64,000 nucleotides of DNA, taken from positions 7,812,001-7,876,000 of the forward strand of contig NC_079887.1 of the NCBI RefSeq assembly GCF_029227915.1, given 5' to 3'. This document shows positions 21,750 through 32,057 of the stretch, piece by piece. Positions within the stretch are counted from its first letter, which is position 1; every line of letters starts with the position of its first letter. The notes below the pieces were generated by a model. The model worked only from the letters and a program-made list of their open reading frames with translations, was not told the origin of the DNA and made no database searches. A program made the translations under genes and the position numbers. Origin of the DNA: Hydractinia symbiolongicarpus. Lineage: Eukaryota; Cnidaria; Hydrozoa; Anthoathecata; Hydractiniidae.

Positions 21750-22287
21750 ATGTTCAAATTTTATAATGACTCCGTAGAGACGAGGGATTTTTATAACAGT
21801 ACTTGATATTGACGAGGTTCAAATTGAGAAAATCGTACTCAGCGATCCGATTAAATCCAACAAAGGTAAGGATGAGCGCTATGTCATTGGTTTTAAACAT
21901 GACAACAAGATATCGTCGTTGCTAATCATAACACCAAAGCTATTATATAGCAAGGTGCATCCAGATATGACGATAGATCTTCGCTTACCATGTCCTTTAA
22001 TGTTGGCGATCATCCTGAATGGCTGGAAAAATATAAGTGTATCCTGGCTAGAATACAGCCATTGTATGGTAGTGAGTTCACGACCAGTGAAGAACGGTAG
22101 ATATCTGAACACAAAAATTAAAGAATGGGATGGTAAAATAAACACGTATTTCTACGATCCTCCAATACCTATGCGACAGCCATGTTCGTGTATGTGTATT
22201 TTAAAATATCCAGTATTTACAGGCAAGGATCCAAGCATTTCATCCAGGTCTTACTCGAAGAGTGTAAATACAAGCTGGTACCTGTAA
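21750..22287 (+). pseudogene. Unknown left-end Polinton protein (frameshifted)
   Basis: Starts MFKFYNDS and shifts frame near 21800 (in-frame TGA codons follow). It then runs on with KGKDERYVIGFK, LLIITPKLLYSK and a C-terminal half rich in Cys and aromatic residues (PCSCMCILKYP). A shorter homolog is in element 1 (10019-10237). I do not recognise a domain. It lies between the zinc-ribbon and SAP genes on the same strand. Confidence 0.55.
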
Positions 22288-22392
22288 CTTTAAGGACACG
22301 ACATCTTGTTGATTCAGATGAAGAGGAACCATTCGTTGTGGTCTAATAAGCTTGATAGATTTAGTATATTTCATCAAATATACAAAATAAAC

Positions 22393-22608
22393 ATGAATGA
22401 TTTGAAAAAAGAAGCTCGAGAGCTGGGTATACGTGGATACTCCACTATGAAAAGAGCTGATCTTCTCGCTGTGATTCATAAGGTAAAATATAAAGATATT
22501 GCAACACAGACCGATGTTCCATACTGCAAGCCATGCTCGGATATCGTGGCTATTAAAATATTGGTCTCGAGATCTCGAGGCAAAACAAAAGCGAACTATT
22601 ATATATGA
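22393..22608 (+). CDS. SAP-domain protein (possibly frameshifted near C-terminus)
   Basis: The ATG at 22393 sits in AATAAACATG, which decides the start over an upstream in-frame ATG at 22306. The N-terminus MNDLKKEARELGIRGYS followed by MKRADLLAVI is a SAP motif (helix-turn-helix-like DNA-binding fold). A CKPC pair follows. The frame ends at 22608, but a neighbouring frame reads on with an acidic stretch (IYDGDFMVDAS) to TAA near 22660, so a one-base slip near 22560 is possible. A SAP domain also begins the polymerase of element 1. Confidence 0.65.
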   Translation: MNDLKKEARELGIRGYSTMKRADLLAVIHKVKYKDIATQTDVPYCKPCSDIVAIKILVSRSRGKTKANYYI

Positions 22609-22706
22609 CGGTGATTTTATGGTTGACGCCAGTACCAGTGAGGTTGTGGGTATTATTTAATGTTTTGTACAAAAACATTAAAATAATGAATATTTAGGCG
22701 GTTTGT

Positions 22707-23351
22707 CTAAGTAGGGCTTACATATTGCGCAGATTCTAAGTCTTTTAACAGCTCAGCCCTCGCCTCGTCGCGACCTTGTGCAACAAGCTGCTGCCTTTCT
22801 TGCTCGTTAATCGTCGCCACAATTTTCTTAGTACGCTGACGGATTTGCTCTTTCAATAGGAGATATTTTTGCTTCTCTTGCATTATCAGGCTAAATTCAT
22901 AGTCACTTATCAGTCCATTCTCAATCGCCCTGCTAATCAAATCAACAATACTATTCAGCTTCTTTTCCGCCAATAATCTTATGCTATCGTGTTTTTTGCG
23001 TTTTTAATTCAGTTTTTTACTCCCTTGTTTTAAAGCCGTTTGCCCCAACCCTACAGCGATCGCGATTCCTCCCATTGCTACCGCCAGAGGTACTCCGATA
23101 CCACTCAACATGCTTCCAATACCGACACCGCTCGTGATAACGCTAATGGCGAGTAATCCATGGTCCATATAATGGATCCAGGTACCATGCATTCCAAATT
23201 TTTTTGACAGCTTTTCACGTTGTTTAACTTCATATCGTAGATATATTTCGATCCCTTCAATTTTTTTTAGCCGATATACCTGACTTTCATCAGGCTCCTG
23301 ATTAGGTGCACTCGGTGGTAAAGTAGGATATAGTTTTGTAATATCAGTCAT
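22707..23351 (-). pseudogene. Polinton membrane protein with glycine-rich helices (one stop)
   Basis: Starts MTDITKLYPTLPPSAP behind ATAAATATG. Proline-rich leader, a charged helix (YEVKQREKLSKKFG), then two hydrophobic glycine-rich helices (about residues 68-105, GVGIGSMLSGIGVPLAVAMG). An in-frame TAA at 23004-23006 interrupts it, and the same frame continues with a coiled-coil half (LNSIVDLISRAIENGLISD onward) to 22707. This N-terminal leader, helical hairpin and C-terminal coil is a family I know from cnidarian Polintons. Function unknown, possibly a virion membrane or minor structural protein. Confidence 0.7.
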
Positions 23352-23353
23352 AT

Positions 23354-24051
23354 TTATTCCATGAGCAAGTGCATATTAATTCCAACGAATGAAACGTTCT
23401 TATCATGATGATATTCATCTGTTAACATAAAATTTAGTTGATCTGTTGAACCTTTAAGTCAGATGAATACAGGAGTGCCAAAATTCCAGCTCACCATATC
23501 TCCCCAACTTACCTCCTTGGTCGGTAGGATAGCGAGAATTTTAGATCTCCCCCTATTAAGGAAGCAATCATCTTCATCGAGTTGGTGACAAGTGAGTCTC
23601 AGTCGCTGGTATACATCAGTCTTGTAATAACTGTCGTGATCTCCTTCTGTGAACATTGACTTGGTATCGAAATTATAACCCAGAAGATCCGTCAGTGTTT
23701 TATCGACTATAGCAACATATCCTTTACTTATTCTTACTTTACATACCCGTTCCTGAGTACGAAAAGTTTCATCCTTCCTCCTGCATGCTCGTTGACTATG
23801 ACAGCGAGATCTTCGACTCTATATAGACCTTTCTCGATCGTGATGAGGGTTTCAAAATCCGCAACGCTAAAGTCCCCATCATTGGTCGATCCGGGCGTTG
23901 CTTTGTAAATCTTAATATCATTATTTTTTTCGCAAAGGTTCAACCACGTAGGTCGAATGCTGAGGGATTTAAGAGCTATTTTCGTGTTCTGTCCTAGGTA
24001 GTCCTCAAATATCGTAGGTTTGTCTATATCCGTAACATATAATTGCCTCAT
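23354..24051 (-). pseudogene. Minor capsid (penton-like) protein candidate (broken)
   Basis: Starts MRQLYVTDIDKPTIFEDYLG, then KIALKSLSIRPTWLNL, wording I associate with the single-jelly-roll minor capsid protein of Polintons. A frameshift near 23737 and a TGA at 23459-23461 break it; the final frame ends at TAA 23354-23356, only two bases before the ATG of the next minus-strand gene. Its start lies 16 bp from the start of the divergent gene at 24068. The capsid assignment rests on remembered family resemblance and position, not on a visible catalytic motif. Confidence 0.55.
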
Positions 24052-24067
24052 CTTTCTTTAAAGAAAC

Positions 24068-25168
24068 ATTAATATCTATTCGTATAATCCCAAGGCAAGG
24101 TACAAGTCCAACAGAGGTGAGTGGCCTTTCCGCGTAAATAACTTTGAGCATCAGGACCTTTACGTGTCTACGACTCAGCACATTTCCGTGGCTTTTCCAC
24201 AGTTTACCAAGTATCCCATCAAAGTTCCGAATAACCTGTTAGACGATCCTGTGAGTGTAAATTGGGAAGGGAAAGCCTTGGAGTATTGGAACATTCTGGT
24301 GAATTTTGCTTGTCATTGCGCAACAACGGCGTAGGGCATCTCTACTAAGCATACGAGTGACTCCGTACCCCTCGTCAACTCGATCTTTAAATTCCCTGTC
24401 TATTACCACATGAGGCGTATTTTATCGAGGATGAAGGTATCCATGCCCTACGAAGGAGGCTTTTCTCAATACGATAACCCCTCCTCTACCTCGGGGTATG
24501 CGCGTGTATGCCGCGAATACGGTGCAGATCTTATTAGCCTCTATAAATTCAAAGCCCTGGTATCATCGTTAACAAACGGTAGATGGTGGTCCCAAGTTGA
24601 TGGGGACTGGGCCAAGTTCATCATACCAACCTCCCAGGGTCTGACATCGGAGGGCCTAACTAAGCTAAGCGAAAGTATACGCGTCTATGTTGTCTTATTG
24701 CCAGGGTCTCAAGCGAGTGCAAAGACCTCAATCCTTGGCTCTAACGCCGATAACTATACAGCAAGGCAAATATTATTGCAGAAATTCGAGGCCGTGTTTC
24801 AACGTGAGGAGAATGTAGGTCAAGACATAACAGAGTATCAAAAAGTGCTCCAGTACGCACGGACTCCAGACAATTTTGCCGTGATGCCCAGCGTGTACAT
24901 GCTTCCCTCCAACATGGACCTCCGCATTGGTAAAATTGTGGGGTATAACAACAACATTCTGATCGCGCCCTCTAACATAGGCGTGGGTGTGGAGCTAGAT
25001 CTGAATACCATGGTTGTCAAGACATCCTTCACCACACCTCCGAGGCAACATATCAAGAAAACCGTACCTCATACCAAGGAAGCTCACAGGCAGCACGAGG
25101 AAACTAAGGCTACCATTATCATTATGGGGATATTGCTAATTATCACCTATATATGGATGAAACATTAA
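24068..25168 (+). pseudogene. Large Polinton protein with C-terminal anchor (one stop)
   Basis: The frame begins at 24068, where ATT stands in the place expected for ATG (AAACATT). It reads NWEGKALEYWNILVN, meets TAG at 24332-24334, and runs open from 24335 to 25168 (252 residues from the internal ATG at 24410). Features: a RRILSRMKVSMPYEGGFSQ block, a basic C-terminal region with histidines (HIKKTVPHTKEAHRQHEE), and a terminal helix IIIMGILLIITYIWM. It belongs to a conserved cnidarian Polinton family of unknown function, perhaps capsid-associated. Confidence 0.65.
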
Positions 25169-25207
25169 GATTGTCATCTGGTAAGTTAGATGGTTTACCA
25201 GAATAAT

Positions 25208-26478
25208 CTACGATTTCTTCCCACTCCTTCTGTTACCTACATAGGCAACGACTATACCCACAGCTCCCGCGATGACTAAATAAATATGTCTCGCTACATA
25301 CTCAACGACTTTGGCGGCTACCCTGAGAAATAATGAGACCACACTTCCGATGATCCCTGGGAGGGCAGCACCCGCTTTGCCAGCAAGGTACTTTAAAAAT
25401 TTCCCGAGTTTCTCCAATTGTTTTTGCACAAACCCCTTGCCTGTAGCACCATCTCCTCCAGCACTTCCTACTGCTGCCCCACCACCCGTGAGCGCCAGGA
25501 CCAGGGTTGATATCAGTAAGCCCACGGCTGAGACAATGCTGGCAATAGTAATACCCTGTTCTTTGAATAGAATGCTGAGCTTCTCCCGTAATGAGGTATC
25601 ATCTCCAGCTATTTTCATGAGGGTGTCTTTGATATTTTTCAACTGATTGTGAATTTTGGATGATAGTAAACCGTGTGCTTCTATTGCCGCCTTTCGATCA
25701 TCCTTTAGCTTTTCACAATCTTCCTTGGCCTTATCGAGATCCTCATCCCAGATATTTTGCTGCTCCTCTGATACGTCAGACCCAGCCTTCTTCGCCTCAA
25801 GCCTGTTGATTTTGTCCTCTGACTTTGAAAGCTCACCATCGTAGTAAATCATCTTACTTTTCACGTTATTCAAGTCGTCCTGGAGCGTTCTAACATAGAA
25901 ATGAAGCCCTCTTCTTTCACGTTCGTCTAAAACTTCTGTAAAGGAGGTACCTCCATAAGACTCTTAGTGTCATCAAGCACATTCTCGAGCAATGGGAGCA
26001 TCTCGATGTTTCCGGGGTTGCCATCAATGATATCAATATTATTCAAGAATCCCTGCGCCATCTTTTTACTACCCTTGTGTGGTGTAGTATAGTCGGTAAA
26101 GCCCAGAGCTCTCAATTGTCCCACGCCTAGATCACTCAATATCGCGGAAGCTTTCCTAATTTCACCATTTTGTTTCGTGAGTTCTACACCATCGTAAATA
26201 AGGTTACCATCCATTTCAAAGTCATCATAATGTCTCGCGAGTGGTTGACCGATCCTCTCATCAAGGGCATCATAGAGGCTATCAACCTTCGATGTTAGTA
26301 GTTCATGCCTTGTCGTGTCAGTGAGGCTGCCTCGTGAAGGTGTTGCGGGCTCAGTGCTTGTTCCTTTAATATTCTCGGGTCGAAGGATTTCGCTTTCACT
26401 GCTAAACTCTTTACGCTCGTTTTGAATATCCTCTTCCGGCGTAAAGCCTTCGTTATTGTATCCAGGATTTTCAGACAT
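25208..26478 (-). pseudogene. Polinton coiled-coil membrane protein (one frameshift)
   Basis: Starts MSENPGYNNEG behind AAATAAACATG. The first 183 codons are acidic and soluble. Near 25940 the frame ends in a TAG, while a neighbouring frame carries on through a long charged coiled coil (YYDGELSKSEDKINRLEAKK onward) to a glycine/alanine-rich hydrophobic part: IVSAVGLLISTLVLALTGGG, ALPGIIGSVVSLFLRVAAKV and YLVIAGAVGIVVAYVG. The Gly-rich helix, amphipathic helix and terminal-anchor series is typical of a Polinton protein family without assigned function. Confidence 0.65.
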
Positions 26479-26509
26479 GTTTATTTCAACTTCGAACCGC
26501 TATAAGTAA

Positions 26510-27816
26510 ATGAGTACTTTCGGAAGACTAAACCCTTATCAGGAAGTCAAAACTATGCTTGCTGTCAAAGGCAAGAGGCAGCGGGTTAAAGTGAGCCACG
26601 TACCGTCCACGATTGGCCAGAATGAGGATCTATATGTGGAAATCCAAAACATGGGTCGACACGATATTATATTTCCTGGGAGTATCAGACTACTGTTTGA
26701 CCTCGAGCTACAAGGGACTAATACCAAGCGTACGATCGTTAGTAATATTGGTAAGGCCCTGGTGCAAAATCTCCGCATTACATTGAATGGTAACGAGGTC
26801 CAGAATATTGCGGATTATAATATCTTCAGTGTATACCGTGATTTGTGGATTTCTAAATTTGAGAGGGAGAATAATCTGATTTTGGAGGGAATCAGCACCA
26901 ACGATGGAACAATCCGTGCGTTGCAAGTAAAAGCGTCCGACCATGTAGGAACGGATGAGGAGCGTGCTATAGCCGCGGCGTATGGAAACACCTTTTGTAT
27001 CCCTTTCGGGAAATGTTCGAATTGACAAGGGATTTCTCGTTCTATCAACATGGACTCAACGATAGATTGACATTTGTCTTGAATTTTGCACCATATAATC
27101 AGGTCATCAAGGATGTCGGTACACCAGCGGCTGGATCTACAGCGGCAAAGGCTGCAGATTCTTCTTACAAAATCTCTAACATTTCGCTCGAGTTTGAAAA
27201 ATTAGTAAATGAGGATTTGGCGAGCGCTATGATGTCGCGCTACGGCCGCCTAGCCCTACCATACGAAAGAATACTAAGGTCGAAGGTTGTAACTTTGAAG
27301 AAAAGTGATACCAGCTGCAACTTGCAAATTGACACCCCAGCGAAATCCTTGGTGGGTATATTACTATTATTCGTCGATCCTGGAGTATCCAAGGCTAATA
27401 CGGGTTTCCAAGAGCGATTTTACAACCCCAAGATCGAGAGGTTCTCTATCACGGTGGAAGGTGAGCCCAATAAGCTGTATTCACATACTATGCTCCCTCG
27501 GGATCATTTGCAGCAGATCTTTGAATTATTTGGGTGCCATAATAGTGAAGTGACCATAGGTCAATTTTTCACCTAGCGCTATGCGCTATTCATTGATTTC
27601 AGGGCAACACCTGATCGGGGCCTACATGGTAGTGGGCGGCCTCTGCAAAGGTTATTGGACGGTATAACCCTGCACATGACGAAAAAAGCGGATGGCAATG
27701 GAGATATTAGGTGCTACGTCTTCCTTATCCAAGACGCGCAATTAAACATCCTGGATGGCAGGTTCCACAGTGTCGAGTATTATACCGAATATTCAGCATC
27801 AGGCGTTATTCTATAG
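26510..27816 (+). pseudogene. MCP: Double jelly-roll major capsid protein (broken)
   Basis: ATG in TAAATG. The first 165 codons contain VKTMLAVKGKRQRVKVSHVP, IRLLFDLELQG and LVQNLRITLNGNEVQNI. A one-base loss near 27010 shifts the frame, which resumes with FELTRDFSFYQHGLNDRL, ISNISLEFEKLVNEDLAS and YNPKIERFSITVEG. TAG at 27574-27576 interrupts it, and the same frame continues with RYALFIDFRAT and GLHGSGRPLQ to the natural stop at 27814. Total about 435 codons, within the range of Polinton capsid proteins. The predicted role is the icosahedral virion shell. It is flanked by the genes that usually accompany it. Confidence 0.8.
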
Positions 27817-27837
27817 CTCATAAACTATAGAATAAAC

Positions 27838-28236
27838 ATGGCAAGCATTATGGTTCTAGCTGGAGGGGCAATCATCAACGCCCTAGCGTTCTCGGGTAGT
27901 AATTTTCTCTTTTCAAAATTGTCAGGGCATGGGGAACCGGAAAGGAAGCGTCATTACCAGGCCCTTGAAAAATTACAAGCAGCCCAAGCTCAATGGATAC
28001 GTGACAGACAAGCTCGCATTGATTGGTATAATCAGCAACGGGAGCTTAAGCGTCAAGCTGGCGAGAGTCTTAAAGAACTTGATGAAGGCATGCGACAGTA
28101 CTATATCACTACAATTGAGAAGGCTCCAAAATTATCCGATTTTTACACGCCGAGCAAAAGACAACAAGACGGTGAAATCACGTTTATAATTAGCTCATTA
28201 GCCCTTTTGTGGCTCGTAGCGTACAAATGGATGTAA
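27838..28236 (+). CDS. Conserved small Polinton protein (132 aa, intact)
   Basis: Intact ORF behind GAATAAACATG, starting 22 bp after the capsid gene. N-terminal hydrophobic segment (VLAGGAIINALAFSGSNFLF), a central charged coiled coil (KRHYQALEKLQAAQAQW), then PKLSDFYTPS and a C-terminal helix (ITFIISSLALLWLVAYKW). The N-terminal GGAxxNALAFSGSNFLFSKL wording is a family signature I know from cnidarian Polintons. Probably a virion or membrane protein; no enzymatic motif. Confidence 0.85.
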   Translation: MASIMVLAGGAIINALAFSGSNFLFSKLSGHGEPERKRHYQALEKLQAAQAQWIRDRQARIDWYNQQRELKRQAGESLKELDEGMRQYYITTIEKAPKLSDFYTPSKRQQDGEITFIISSLALLWLVAYKWM

Positions 28237-28260
28237 GAACGTTTTCGATATGTAATAAAT

Positions 28261-29253
28261 ATGTCAAAGCATATCGTTACTCCAGAAGAAGAGAAAAAAT
28301 TAAGCCAGATCTACTCCTCTCCAGAACATCTTTGGACTGGACGGAGGGCCATCAAATTGGGCTCTGGTCTTTCCAAAAAGAAAGTTATACATTGGCTATC
28401 TCGTCAGTTGCTCTGGTTCAGGCATATCAAGGGTCCGAAAAAGATCAATTATCCCCATTTTATAGTTACAAAGCCTAATCAAATCCATCAATTTGATCTC
28501 TTGTACATGCCCCATGACAAGCTGTATAGTAATATGTATTAGTATATTTTGGCGGGAATCGACGTAGCCTCGAGGTACAAGGTCGCGAGACCCCTGAGAA
28601 CGAAGAAATCCAGTGAGGTCGCGGAGATGATCCGCGATATTTACAAAGCAGGGCCTCTCAAATGTCCGAGTATCTTCCAATGTGATAACGGCAGTGAGTT
28701 CAAATCGGACGTGACAAAGCTCTTGGAAGGTAAAGGAGTGGAAATCAAGCGGGCAACCACCAAGTATCATCATACCTTTACAGCCTTCGTGTAGTCGTAC
28801 AACAAAGTACTCGCCGAGAGACTCTTTAAGCCTCAAGATGCGCAAGAGCTTGCATCTAACGAAACCAGTACCACATGTGTTAAGAATCTATACAATATTG
28901 TAAAAACCATGAACAACACCAAGACCACGATGATCGGAATTAAGCCGAGCAAAGCAATAAAACTCGATGACGTACCACTCGCTAAAAGAGAGGAATATCC
29001 CGATGAAAAGCCTCTATCGGACGACGGCGTATATTTGTGCCTCTTGCAACCCGGCGAGGAACATGGAGATGCAAGGAGACGTGCAACGGATGCCTTTTGG
29101 AGTAAGAAAACATATAGGTTGGATCGTATCGTAAATGGTACACGTCTCCTGTACTATTTGACAGATGGGCCTGATCGGAGTTTTGTGTCAGAGGAATTGA
29201 TGCTGATCCCGGAGGATGTTCAGGTGCCTCCAGAGTATGTGAAAGAATGGTAA
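28261..29253 (+). pseudogene. INT: Retroviral-type (DDE) integrase with two stops
   Basis: ATG in TAATAAATATG, 331 codons in one frame. N-terminal helical part, then the first catalytic Asp in QFDLLYMP, the second in FQCDNGSEF, and the expected catalytic Glu position after TTKYHHTFTAFV. That Glu codon is TAG (28792-28794), and another TAG lies at 28540-28542 just before ILAGIDVASRY. The frame continues beyond each stop through a C-terminal basic domain with KTYRLDRI and VSEELMLIPED, resembling the small beta-barrel/chromo region of Polinton integrases. It would have inserted element DNA into the genome; here it is dead. Confidence 0.9.
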
Positions 29254-29300
29254 TATTTCTCGATTTTTTGTGTGTTATGAACACACAAAACCACGTGTCT

Positions 29301-30114
29301 CTAATCTTCTAATGCTGGATCACCCAGGTCGTATAAGTCGTCGCGAGTAAGATCAATAAGCCTGAAGTGGCATATATAGCGCTCCATATGACCCTCTTCC
29401 TCGAATCGATTAAACGCATGCATGCCATTGGCGTTATCAATAACAACACTCTCTTCAGACTCTGGATATTGAAGCCTGATCCACCTCCTTTTCTTTAAAA
29501 TACCACGTCTTTGTACGCGGGCGCAGTAATAGGGAAGATGATGGTATTTATCATCTTCAGGTGTTGTATGTTTGCGAAAAATCATAATAACATTATCCTT
29601 GCCCGCATCATTTGCATGTGGTACATCTCTCTGACGGAGTCCTGCAATCTCTAATGTTCGAAGGTCAAGCGGGTGTTCTCTCTCCTGAAGATCCTCCTCA
29701 AGGTTAGCGATTGTTAAGTCCCTTTCCTGAAGATCATCGCTGAGTATTGCCAGAGCTTCGTGATTCTCTTCAATGATTTTTTGGTAATTTTTCAATCCCT
29801 TTAGACACCAGCATTCTCATAATTTCAAGAGCCTTTGCTTTTCTTGAATGTACACAAATCTCAAGAGCATCATGCAAAGAGATAAATATATCGTGAGCAT
29901 TTTTAGTTTCCTTTGCCCCGGCATACCATGCCGGGTTCTGACCATTTAGCTCTATGCCCGTCTTCTCCACTATATTTAGCGCTCTACAAGATGTTCTTAT
30001 ATCAACAATTCCCAAGAATCTCCCCAAATCAGCACGCTTAAACATTGCTTGGCCTTTATTGTTTAATAATATCTCAATGGTAGGCAATGTGTTAAATAAT
30101 GTAATTGAGGACAT
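29301..30114 (-). pseudogene. MSV199/BRO-like protein with DUF3627-like C-terminus (frameshifted)
   Basis: Starts MSSITLFNTLPTIEILLNN behind AAATAAATATG. The N-terminal ~110 residues (GQAMFKRADLGRFLGIVDIR, then DIFISLHDALEICVHSRK) look like the MSV199/BRO-N DNA-binding fold found in large DNA viruses. A one-base shift near 29785 moves to a second frame with a coiled coil (DDLQERDLTIANLEEDLQER) and a C-terminal domain with DNVIMIFRKHTT, YYCARVQRR and AFNRFEEEGH, resembling DUF3627. It forms a convergent pair with the integrase gene. Role unknown, possibly transcription or replication control. Confidence 0.7.
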
Positions 30115-30125
30115 ATTTATTTAAT

Positions 30126-30314
30126 TTACATTAGCCTAACCAGGGTCCATATAATTAGTACAGATATGAAAAAATACTTATTATTCTTTTCCCTTTCTAA
30201 TGCATCCTTTAGCTCTTCGTCAAGAGCTTCCAGAATCCGCTCCAAATATGGTATCTTTCCCATTTCTTCATGGCAAGCAGCCAGCTGATTTTCTAATGTT
30301 CTAACATATGACAT
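30126..30314 (-). CDS. Small coiled-coil, tail-anchored Polinton protein (62 aa)
   Basis: Intact ORF with start in AGTAAATG, directly abutting the ATPase gene (its stop is at 30315) and 12 bp before the BRO-like gene. A charged helix (LENQLAACHEEMGKIPYLER and onward) ends in a hydrophobic tail, FFISVLIIWTLVRLM. Size and layout suggest a small membrane-anchored virion or scaffold protein; the family is not recognised. Confidence 0.6.
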   Translation of the reverse strand: MSYVRTLENQLAACHEEMGKIPYLERILEALDEELKDALEREKNNKYFFISVLIIWTLVRLM

Positions 30315-30911
30315 TTACTCTATAACATTCCAGGCCCTAGGGTGTTCCAATCTAATATACAAACAGGCTTGTTTGGATTTTTTCAACTGATTCTTGATCG
30401 CTTCCCAATCCTCGATAATGTTCGTTTCTTCGTCAACCAATTTGAGGTCTGACCTTTCATGCGGATACCAAGTAAATATCATTTTTTTCTGCCTCCTCCG
30501 GTTCTTGGGGATTGCCGTATAACTCTGAGTTAACAACCACAACGAGTGTTTCCTATACCTCCCGCTGATAGCTAACTCGAGCAGGGGTTGCCGCTTTTTA
30601 TCAAGAATTTCATCGCTTATCATGTCATCGATAATGAATAGGCTTTCTTTGCCCGCCAGGAGGTTTGAAAATTTGCTTATCCAATCAAACAATTGATCCT
30701 GCGGTTCTATCAAAAACACATAAGGATCTTTCCAAAGCAATGGTCTATCGAGATAAGTGGTGTTCCAGCGGATGGTGGGGCAGAGTATCACTATATTGTG
30801 AAAATGACCCTTGTACTACTTCTCGACCAGGCCCATAACGCGCTGCGTCTTGCCGCAAGAAGTAGGGCCTGTAAATATGGCTGTGTGAGGTTCTTTAACA
30901 ATGCCTAGCAT
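30315..30911 (-). pseudogene. ATP: A32/FtsK-type genome-packaging ATPase (one stop)
   Basis: The start ATG at 30911 opens with MLGIVKEPHTAIFTGPTS, which holds the Walker A motif GPTSCGKT. TAG at 30816-30818 breaks the frame, and all else is in one frame: VILCPTIRWN, Walker B with LFIIDDM, then LELAISGRYRKHSLWLLTQS (sensor-like region) and a C-terminal PHERSDLKLV and CLYIRLEHPRAW. About 198 codons, right for Polinton ATPases. The family pumps DNA into capsids, consistent with the capsid genes in the same element. Confidence 0.9.
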
Positions 30912-30997
30912 TTATTCTTCATGTATACCCACGGGTATACACGAAACTTGTGGTTGCTTACTTAGGTTTTGGTACCATGGAAGCGGGCAACCACCAC

Positions 30998-31177
30998 TTA
31001 CTCACTGCCATCTAGCGGCTTCCTCGCCCAGCTGGTATCCCACTTAGTCGAACGGCTCGAGATCCCAAGGAACCTTTTACCAACCATCGCGTAAGTGAAA
31101 GTAAAACCGAGGTCGACCACGGTCTCATATATCATACCAACGATTTCCTTTTGCTGAGGGGTAACATTTGAACTCAT
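30998..31177 (-). CDS. Small Polinton protein (59 aa), possibly truncated
   Basis: The ATG at 31177 is in ATATAAACATG. Residues TPQQKEIVGMIYETVVDLGF, then FTYAMVGKRFLGIS, suggest a short amphipathic or membrane helix. The last part (WARKPLDGSE) is polar. A counterpart exists in other cnidarian Polintons as I know them; function unknown. Confidence 0.5.
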   Translation of the reverse strand: MSSNVTPQQKEIVGMIYETVVDLGFTFTYAMVGKRFLGISSRSTKWDTSWARKPLDGSE

Positions 31178-31191
31178 GTTTATATTATACA

Positions 31192-31413
31192 CTAATGCAT
31201 GTGAAAAATATCAATCTCGGGCTTTGAAGGTTTTTGCTGAACCGTTGGTGGAGGCTGCTGGGTAACCGCGGGTCTCTTACGGATAAAATAGTAGGCACCT
31301 CCAATACAGGCGAGGATAATAAGACCTCCAGCGCCATATATATATCCACTACCCATGGACTTGGAGGTACTTGTCTGAGGTTCCTGACTCTCTTGAGTAG
31401 TACTTTTACCCAT
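31192..31413 (-). CDS. Small single-pass membrane protein (73 aa)
   Basis: Intact from the ATG at 31413 (preceded by AATAAGAAC). Polar Thr/Ser/Gln-rich N-terminus, one glycine-rich membrane helix (YIYGAGGLIILACIGGAYYF) followed by IRKRP, then a proline/glutamine-rich tail. Type III-like topology. It ends 15 bp before the next minus-strand start. Probably a virion membrane protein; unassigned. Confidence 0.6.
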   Translation of the reverse strand: MGKSTTQESQEPQTSTSKSMGSGYIYGAGGLIILACIGGAYYFIRKRPAVTQQPPPTVQQKPSKPEIDIFHMH

Positions 31414-31417
31414 GTTC

Positions 31418-31999
31418 TTATTCAAGTTGGCCTTTTTCTTGCGATTCCATTCCGCAACTCTGTTTAGACAATTTTGTATGATTAATAGTGTGGACTGCAA
31501 CGAGCAAAGGCGATAAAAATTTACCGAACGCCGTATAGACAAGAATTCCAAGATAGGTCATGCTCTCCCTGATAATAGCATCGTTTTCTAAGTCATGACG
31601 GAGGGCTTCAGAACTTTCAAGTGGTATAAGGTTACCGATAGTTTTGCTATATAACCCAAGGGCGTGAGTGCTGATGGCTCTCGCTGTCGTTTCTCCCTTT
31701 TCCACCAGCTCTCGTTGGATGTACTTAGCATGAATTTTATCGATTGTTTCATCTGTTGCTTTGTCCAGGAAACCTTCGCTACATTTTTTCGGTAAAAGAT
31801 GGGCCTTGGATTTGCGAGCATCCTTCAGAGCCTGGCGTTTATCTATAGGTTGATCAACAGCCTCTGCTAGTGTATCTACAACATTGTCGAATATTTCAGA
31901 TAATAAAGACATCTTATTCATTATATGTTTATATCGATAGAGGAAAGCAAGTATCAATATATATGGAAGAATTATCGCAATCAATAGCAATGCCTTCAT
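31418..31999 (-). CDS. Polinton membrane protein with N-terminal anchor (193 aa)
   Basis: Open from ATG 31999 (GAAATAAAATG). N-terminal helix ALLLIAIILPYILILAFLYR, then MSLLSEIFDNVVDTLAEAVD and a long helical, charged body, ending with a hydrophobic patch (YLGILVYTAFGKFLSPLLVA). The last ~15 residues (ESQEKGQLE) may be out of the original frame. It directly follows the polymerase gene. A fragment of its homolog adjoins the polymerase in element 1 (10265-10440), so the pair is a conserved right-end arrangement. Confidence 0.65.
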   Translation of the reverse strand: MKALLLIAIILPYILILAFLYRYKHIMNKMSLLSEIFDNVVDTLAEAVDQPIDKRQALKDARKSKAHLLPKKCSEGFLDKATDETIDKIHAKYIQRELVEKGETTARAISTHALGLYSKTIGNLIPLESSEALRHDLENDAIIRESMTYLGILVYTAFGKFLSPLLVAVHTINHTKLSKQSCGMESQEKGQLE

Positions 32000-32057
32000 T
32001 TTATTTCTCCTTCAATCGATAATGACCTCTGGCTAATGTGGTGATCATCAGCCCTAT

